Assembly (NCBI GenBank): GCA_016302585.1
Contig: JAEDNI010000055.1
Coordinates: 1 to 8,962 of the forward strand
Length of the DNA stretch: 8,962 nt
From: Paludibacteraceae bacterium
GTDB lineage: Bacteria; Bacteroidota; Bacteroidia; Bacteroidales; Paludibacteraceae
Direction: 5' to 3'
The notes under the pieces were generated by a model that saw only the letters and a list, made by a program, of their open reading frames with translations, did not search any database and was not told the DNA's origin. This document shows, piece after piece, positions 5,342 through 8,962 of this stretch. The translations under genes were made by a program, and so were the position numbers. Numbering within the stretch: the stretch's first letter is position 1; every line of letters starts with the position of its first letter.

Positions 5342-6181
5342 TTATTTTTTTTGAGCAGCGTCGTATGCAACCACTAAGTCAAGCAAGCTAATCGAGCTGT
5401 CTTCCATTTCGTTCACAAGACCCTCAATGAGGCTGAGGATATAGTTGTAGAACAACTGGAGAACCACAGCGATGATCAAACCGAGAAGGGTAGTTAACAG
5501 AGCGACCTTGATACCGCCGGCAACCACAGTAGCGGAGATATCACCTACCTGCTGGATTTTATCGAACGCCTCGATCATACCGATGATGGTACCCAAGAAT
5601 CCGAGAGACGGAGCGATTGCGATGAACAGGGTGATCCAAGAGAGGTTCTTCTCAAGCAAACCGAGCTGAACACCACCGTAGCTGGAAACCGTCTTCTCAA
5701 CTACGTCGATACCCTCGTCGTAACGGCTGAGACCCTGATAGAAGATAGAAGCTACCGGTCCGCGCGTATTGCGGCAAACCTCCAGAGCAGCCTCGATACC
5801 ACCTTTGTTGAGAGCAGCCTCGATGTCAGCAAGCAATTTCTTGGTGTTGGTTTTGCTCAGCGAGAGATATATAATACGCTCGATACAAAGAGCTAAACCG
5901 AATACCAAAGTGATCAAAGTCAATGCCATAAAGCCAGCACCACCCTCGATGAATTTGGTCTTCAGAGTCTTGTGGAGAGCGACAATACCTGTAGCCTCCT
6001 CTTCAGGAGCCTCTTCTGCTTCAGCCTCTGCAGCTTCAGCCTCTGCAGCAGGAGCAGCGTTTTCATCTACGTTTTCAATAGCAGCTTCCTCAGCAGGAGC
6101 AGCTGCATCTTGTGCCATAATAGCTGCGCTACCAAAGGTCAGCATAGCCAGCACCGTAAGGGTTGCAAATACTTTTTTCAT
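5342..6181 (-). CDS. exbB: MotA/TolQ/ExbB-family proton channel protein
   Basis: ExbB/TolQ-like inner-membrane channel subunit, 279 aa. Residues 1-24 look like a cleavable signal peptide (MKKVFATLTVLAMLTFGSAAIMAQ). Residues 25-64 are a low-complexity Ala/Glu/Pro segment, strongly acidic. The channel domain follows: TM1 about 84-104 with the post-helix IERIIYL, the cytoplasmic part with a GxxxAALEVCRNTRGPVA stretch (127-144), TM2 about 181-201 containing PSLGFLGTIIGMIEAF (191-206), and TM3 about 221-243 with VALLTTLLGLIIAV. These TM2/TM3 patterns line the proton path in the family. It is first in the operon with two ExbDs, so it forms their pentameric partner. No Bacteroidetes-type promoter was found directly upstream; readthrough from the tRNA-Ser unit is possible. 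Confidence 0.92.
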   Translation of the reverse strand: MKKVFATLTVLAMLTFGSAAIMAQDAAAPAEEAAIENVDENAAPAAEAEAAEAEAEEAPEEEATGIVALHKTLKTKFIEGGAGFMALTLITLVFGLALCIERIIYLSLSKTNTKKLLADIEAALNKGGIEAALEVCRNTRGPVASIFYQGLSRYDEGIDVVEKTVSSYGGVQLGLLEKNLSWITLFIAIAPSLGFLGTIIGMIEAFDKIQQVGDISATVVAGGIKVALLTTLLGLIIAVVLQLFYNYILSLIEGLVNEMEDSSISLLDLVVAYDAAQKK

Positions 6182-6227
6182 GAGAATAAAAATTATGTTA
6201 TTTAATTGTTAATGTGTTTTTTCATCC

Positions 6228-6410
6228 TTTGCGGAGAGAAGGGGATGTAAGCAAGCTTACCTCCGCGGCTTGCTACTCTCCACGGGGATTCGGACGCCGC
6301 CTGCTTCGCATTCCCCCGAATACCCACAGTCTGCCAGAGGCATCCTGTGCAAATCTTTTGCTGCAATCCGCGTTTGTAAGCAAGCTTACCTCCACGGCTT
6401 GCAGCAAAAT
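6228..6410 (-). repeat. structured repeat region after tRNA-Ser with tRNA 3'-end remnants
   Basis: Two 27-nt near-identical copies (6247-6273 and 6376-6402, one difference) start GTAAGCAAGCTTACCTCC on the plus strand, 129 nt apart. Pieces of the adjacent tRNA 3' end also recur: 6228-6246 matches 6412-6430 (18 of 19 bases, acceptor and T-arm), and 6282-6292 matches the T-arm at 6423-6433. Strong pairings occur: 6356-6366 with 6399-6409 (11 bp); CACAG/TGCC 6325-6335 with GGCA/CTGTG 6339-6349; ATTCGG 6288-6293 with CCGAAT 6316-6321; GGAGAG 6233-6238 with CTCTCC 6276-6281. It holds no credible protein. It may be a decayed tRNA-Ser duplication, the scar of an element integrated at the tRNA 3' end, or a tRNA-linked RNA. 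Confidence 0.55.
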
Positions 6411-6415
6411 CTTTG

Positions 6416-6503
6416 CGGAGAGACGGGGATTCGAACCCCGGAAACCCTTTTGGAGTTTACACGCTTTCCAGGCGTGCCTCTTCAACCACTCGAGCATCTC
6501 TCC
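6416..6503 (-). tRNA. tRNA-Ser (anticodon GGA)
   Basis: Class II tRNA of 88 nt including a G discriminator. The acceptor stem GGAGAGA (6503-6497) pairs with TCTCTCC (6423-6417). The anticodon stem CACGC/GCGTG encloses CTGGAAA, giving anticodon GGA, which reads UCC and UCU. A long variable arm (AAACTC / GGGTTT around CAAAA) is the serine hallmark, and the T-arm is CGGGG-TTCGAAT-CCCCG. CCA is not encoded: the 3' end continues GCAAAG. It has its own promoter about 26 nt upstream. Fragments of its 3' end recur in the downstream region. Confidence 0.96.
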
Positions 6504-6528
6504 TTCGCGATTTTTCGCTAATCGGCTA

Positions 6529-6560
6529 CAAAAGTACTGCTTTTTTCGCAAATACGCAAG
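6529..6560 (-). promoter_or_regulatory. promoter of tRNA-Ser
   Basis: On the minus strand CTTG (6560-6557), a 20-bp spacer and TACTTTTG (6536-6529) match the Bacteroidetes TTTG/TAnnTTTG promoter with one change in the -33 box. The start would fall about 20 nt before the tRNA 5' end. The -7 octamer is identical to that of the rpsF promoter. Confidence 0.7.
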
Positions 6561-6589
6561 AGTTTGTGCAAATTTTTGCAAATTTTTTG

Positions 6590-7456
6590 TTATTTTATGC
6601 CGAAAAGTTGTCGTGCATTAGCACTTGTAGCCTCAATTATCTCATCCACGGACACATTTAAGACCTGCGCGAGTCGTTCTGCTACCAGCGCCATGAATCG
6701 ACTCTCATTTCGTTCTCCTCGATGAGGAGTGGGTGCCATATAAGGGGCGTCTGTCTCCAAGAGGAGACGATTTAGGATTTCTGATTGTTGATTTTTGATT
6801 TCAGATTGATTCAGTTCTCTTAGCGTCTCGCTTAATTTGCTATTCTTGAAGGTCAGAACACCACCTATACCGAGATAGAAACCCATTTTGAGAATGATTT
6901 CTGCCGTCTCTTTACTGCCGGAATAACAATGAAAGACACCTCTTAATTGGTTATTGGTTATTGGTGATTGGTCATTGGTTATTGGTGATTGGTGATTGGT
7001 GATTGGTGATTGGTCATTGGCGATTGTATTGACTATAGACAAAATATCCTCTGTTGCTTCGCGGTTATGGAGAATAACCGGTAGGTTCAGTTCGCGAGCG
7101 AGAAGCAGTTGGCGACGCAGGACCTCTTTCTGCTCCTCCTTAAAGGTCTTATCCCAATAGTAGTCGAGTCCTATCTCACCGATAGCAACCAATTCGTCAC
7201 GATGTGCACGAATAGCGTTCTCGACAACCGCCAGTTGTGTCTCCCAGTCGTCCTTAACATCCTCCGGATGAAGTCCCAAGGCCGGATAACAATATCCGGG
7301 ATGCGCATGGCACAGCTCCATCACCGAGTTGATAGAAGCCACATTGACGCCGGGTACAATCATCGCTTGTACCCCACTCTGCTGTTGGCGGGCTATGACT
7401 TCTTCGCGATCGGATTCAAAAGCTTCTTCATCAATATGACAATGGGTGTCGATCAT
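6590..7456 (-). CDS. tatD: TatD-family metal-dependent hydrolase
   Basis: TatD-type metallo-hydrolase of the amidohydrolase superfamily, 288 aa, cytoplasmic; characterised relatives act as Mg2+-dependent DNases/exonucleases. The metal ligands are all visible: His5 and His7 in MIDTHCHID, Glu94 in AIGEIGLDYY, His130 in LPVILHNRE, His176 in GVFHCYSG and Asp236 in LLETDAPYMAP. ATG at 7456 was chosen because the family begins MIDTHCH; in-frame ATGs at 7468 and 7483 come from a CATTT repeat. The length exceeds the usual 255-265 because of a 24-residue insert (147-170, NDQSPITNHQ-type repeats) encoded by an 11-unit heptad array just before the HCYSG strand. A second heptad stretch covers residues about 216-229. 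All active-site residues survive, so the enzyme is probably functional. It follows queA after 43 nt. Confidence 0.93.
   Translation of the reverse strand: MIDTHCHIDEEAFESDREEVIARQQQSGVQAMIVPGVNVASINSVMELCHAHPGYCYPALGLHPEDVKDDWETQLAVVENAIRAHRDELVAIGEIGLDYYWDKTFKEEQKEVLRRQLLLARELNLPVILHNREATEDILSIVNTIANDQSPITNHQSPITNDQSPITNNQLRGVFHCYSGSKETAEIILKMGFYLGIGGVLTFKNSKLSETLRELNQSEIKNQQSEILNRLLLETDAPYMAPTPHRGERNESRFMALVAERLAQVLNVSVDEIIEATSANARQLFGIK
6769..6810 (-). repeat. six GATTTNN heptads inside tatD
   Basis: On the plus strand six units GATTTAG, GATTTCT, GATTGTT, GATTTTT, GATTTCA, GATTGAT run without gaps. They encode a Gln/Asn/Ser/Ile-rich stretch (about residues 216-229 of TatD) just before the conserved LLETDAP. 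The total of 42 nt keeps the frame. The consensus is the same as before pnuC. Confidence 0.8.
6946..7022 (-). repeat. eleven ATTGGTN heptads inside tatD
   Basis: On the plus strand eleven contiguous 7-bp units of ATTGGTN occur, four consecutive ones identical (ATTGGTG, 6981-7008); the last unit is ATTGGCG and a partial ATTG follows. They encode the SPITN/DQ/HQ repeats of the TatD insert. Because the unit is 7 bp, gain or loss of one or two units would shift the frame. Confidence 0.95.
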
Positions 7457-7458
7457 GC

Positions 7459-7493
7459 CATTTACCATTTGGTCATTTACCATTTGGACATTT
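7459..7493 (-). repeat. CATTT repeat with tandem ATGs at the tatD start
   Basis: Two copies of a 15-bp unit (CATTTACCATTTGGT 7459-7473 and 7474-7488, one difference) plus a partial third overlap the tatD start region. On the minus strand each CATTT supplies an ATG, at 7461, 7468, 7476, 7483 and 7491; 7468 and 7483 are in frame with the family start at 7456. The unit is a 7+8 variation on the heptads elsewhere. Confidence 0.75.
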
Positions 7494-7499
7494 ATTTAG

Positions 7500-8962
7500 T
7501 TATTTACGGGTGAGGATGCTGGAGTCTCCATAGGAGAGGAAGCGGAAGTCATGCGAGAGGGCGTAGTTGTAAATGGTCTTCCAATCTCCATCGACGAAGG
7601 CACTCACGAGGAGTAAGAGGGTCGATTGGGGTTGGTGGAAATTAGTGATGAGTTGGTCCACCACATGGAACTGATAGCCGGGTTTGATCATGATTTGGGT
7701 CTCGGCATGCAGCACGGGTTGGTGGGTCTCATCCATCCAATCGAGCAGTGACTGCAGGGCCTCTGCCGTGGTAAGGGTATGCGGATGGTCGTAGGGTTCA
7801 AACTGCGAGACCGAGGCGGCCCGGTTGCATCCCATAAAATAGAGGCTCTCAAGCGTACGCATGGACGTTGTTCCGACGGCCACGATATGCCCCAGTTTGG
7901 AAAGAATATGTGCGATGGTCTCTCGAGGCACGGCGATGATTTCAGTATGCATCGTGTGCTCGTTGGCATCGGCCGTCTTAACCGGTAAGAAAGTACCCGC
8001 ACCGACGTGCAAGGTCACTTCATCCATCTCAATACCTCTTAGCCGCAGGTTGTCGAGCACCTTATCTGTAAAATGAAGTCCGGCCGTAGGAGCCGCTACA
8101 GAGCCTTTGATACGCGAATAGACCGTCTGATAGGTGCGCAAGTCCGACTCTTCAGTCTTCCGGTTAAGGTATGGCGGGATCGGCAGTTCTCCTGCCGCAT
8201 CTAAGATCTCCGCAAACGACACATTCTGCTCGTCCCACTCAAAACGAACGGCAAACGTATTCCCCAAGACTTGTTCTTTATACGCGCGGAGCGTGAACTC
8301 ACCTGCTTTCAGTTCAACGGGCTCATCGTGCCATTTCTTTGCATTTCCCACCATACATTTCCAGGTACAACCGGTAGTTGAACCCAATGACAACTGGTAG
8401 TCATGTGGTGCAAGTGGTTCGAGACAGAACACTTCGACCCGTGCGCCGGTAGGTTTATGAAACGCCAAGCGTGCTTGGATGACGCGCGTGTTATTATATA
8501 TAAGGAGTGAATCGGGAGCGATGTATTCGCCCACGTTGAAGAAACGATCTTCGCTCACTTTTCCGTCGCGATATACCAAGAGCTTGCTGTGATCGCGTTC
8601 GGGGAGTGGGTATTTGGCAATCCGCTCGTCGGGAAGCGGGTAGTTGTAATCAGCTATATAGATTGGTGAGTGGTGAGTGGTCATTGGTGATTGGTTATTG
8701 TCTTTTCTTTTTCCCCGGAAAAGGTCGTATCGATTAAATTGGCAGTCCAGTTCGCCGTTGAGGAGACGTACCTTACGGGAAGGTTTGAGTCCGATACATT
8801 TCATTGCCGCGGCATTGGATGAAATGATCCAAGCCGTAGCCCCGGCAAATTGATGCTTAAGTGTCGAGCCGATAGCACTATAGAGGTCCTCCATCTCTTT
8901 GTTACTCTTCAGTCGCTCGCCATAAGGAGGGTTGAGCATCACCAAAGGGGTAGCCCCACCCT
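7500..8962 (-). CDS. queA: QueA fused in frame to the C-terminus of a THUMP-type RNA methyltransferase (5' partial)
   Basis: The open frame continues past the window edge. QueA (S-adenosylmethionine:tRNA ribosyltransferase-isomerase) makes epoxyqueuosine at the wobble base of GUN-anticodon tRNAs. Its hallmarks from 8684 down are LPDERIAKYPLPERDHSKLL, NNTRVIQARL, PPYLNRK, YQTVYSR, GSVAAPTAGLHFT, LHVGAGTFLPV, EHTMHTE, GTTSMRTLE and TNFHQPQSTLLLLVSAF. Upstream in the same frame is the end of a 23S rRNA methyltransferase (NPPYGERL). The junction is a heptad-encoded DNNQSPMTTHHSP stretch with no stop codon. That stretch contains an ATG at 8684, which would give a separate QueA of 394 aa; no methionine lies closer to the conserved LPDERIA. 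Either a real fusion or a QueA starting at 8684 with the methyltransferase reading through. QueA identity is secure; the gene model at the junction is not. Confidence 0.88.
   Translation of the reverse strand, partial: GGATPLVMLNPPYGERLKSNKEMEDLYSAIGSTLKHQFAGATAWIISSNAAAMKCIGLKPSRKVRLLNGELDCQFNRYDLFRGKRKDNNQSPMTTHHSPIYIADYNYPLPDERIAKYPLPERDHSKLLVYRDGKVSEDRFFNVGEYIAPDSLLIYNNTRVIQARLAFHKPTGARVEVFCLEPLAPHDYQLSLGSTTGCTWKCMVGNAKKWHDEPVELKAGEFTLRAYKEQVLGNTFAVRFEWDEQNVSFAEILDAAGELPIPPYLNRKTEESDLRTYQTVYSRIKGSVAAPTAGLHFTDKVLDNLRLRGIEMDEVTLHVGAGTFLPVKTADANEHTMHTEIIAVPRETIAHILSKLGHIVAVGTTSMRTLESLYFMGCNRAASVSQFEPYDHPHTLTTAEALQSLLDWMDETHQPVLHAETQIMIKPGYQFHVVDQLITNFHQPQSTLLLLVSAFVDGDWKTIYNYALSHDFRFLSYGDSSILTRK
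8662..8696 (-). repeat. five ATTGGTN heptads at the methyltransferase-QueA junction
   Basis: On the plus strand ATTGGTG, AGTGGTG, AGTGGTC, ATTGGTG and ATTGGTT follow one another. They share the consensus of the tatD array about 1.6 kb away and form the linker between the methyltransferase and QueA domains. Confidence 0.85.
8703..8962 (-). other. C-terminal part of a THUMP/RlmL-type 23S rRNA methyltransferase (5' end outside window)
   Basis: This is the last roughly 86 codons of an SAM-dependent RNA guanine-N2 methyltransferase of the RlmL/YcbY N-half type. The catalytic NPPY motif is in LVMLNPPYGERL near the window edge. The family continuation follows: LYSAIGSTLKHQFAGATAWIISSN, then IGLKPSRKVRLLNGELDCQF and the terminal NRYDLFRGKRK, where relatives usually end within a few residues. 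Here no stop appears and the frame runs through heptad repeats into QueA. The THUMP and SAM-binding regions would lie outside the window. Target (probably m2G in 23S rRNA) is inferred from family. Confidence 0.85.

Noticed and set aside
6188..6195. TAATTTTT as a -7 element for exbB on the minus strand
   Set aside because: It would start transcription at or inside the start codon and has no TTTG 20 bp upstream.
6273..6621. Open frames over the tRNA-Ser and its tail on both strands
   Set aside because: They translate the tRNA and the repeated modules; the peptides merely mirror the repeats and the tRNA sequence.
6946..7022. CRISPR-like or spacer-bearing array
   Set aside because: Units are contiguous 7-mers without spacers and lie in frame inside tatD.

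Overview
The window looks like a chromosomal segment of a Bacteroidales (Bacteroidota) bacterium. Three things point there: promoters matching the Bacteroidetes sigma-ABfr pattern (TTTG, about 20 bp, TAnnTTTG) rather than -35/-10 boxes; A-rich start regions with no strong Shine-Dalgarno; and gene content typical of the order, such as an ExbB/membrane protein/ExbD/ExbD cluster and an rpsF-rpsR-rplI-rpmE ribosomal cluster. Most genes are housekeeping. The unusual material is between and inside them.

Layout. 1-450 holds no credible gene. It carries five consecutive strong hairpins (83-240), a near-consensus promoter (306-337), and a leader with four 10-nt repeats beginning CTAGG (379-418). 451-1848 (+) encodes ribosomal proteins S6, S18, L9 and type-B L31, closed by a strong terminator (1856-1893). 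1920-3661 (+) encodes a PnuC-type vitamin-precursor transporter overlapping by 4 nt an RluA-family pseudouridine synthase; the latter carries an in-frame palindromic repeat (3340-3422). A bidirectional terminator (3666-3689) separates it from a convergent minus-strand operon, 6181 to 3741: an ExbB/TolQ-like channel protein, a four-helix membrane protein and two ExbD proteins, probably a proton-driven energiser of an envelope process.

6182-6415 is a structured, repeat-bearing tail downstream of a minus-strand tRNA-Ser(GGA) (6416-6503), which has its own promoter. 6590-7456 (-) is a TatD-family hydrolase. 7500 to the window edge (-) is one open frame joining the end of a THUMP/NPPY-type rRNA methyltransferase to QueA, the queuosine ribosyltransferase-isomerase. 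The last two genes thus combine rRNA modification, tRNA queuosine modification and nucleic acid hydrolysis.

The strongest recurrent oddity is a set of short tandem repeats with a 7-bp unit. The consensus differs by site: AGTTTAA around rplI, GATTTNN before pnuC and inside tatD, ATTGGTN inside tatD and in the methyltransferase-QueA junction. A related CATTT array with a 15-bp period covers the tatD start. I see no CRISPR array, transposase, phage gene or obvious defence system. The candidates for something undescribed are RNA-like: the hairpin array and CTAGG leader upstream of rpsF, and the repeat-bearing tail of tRNA-Ser.
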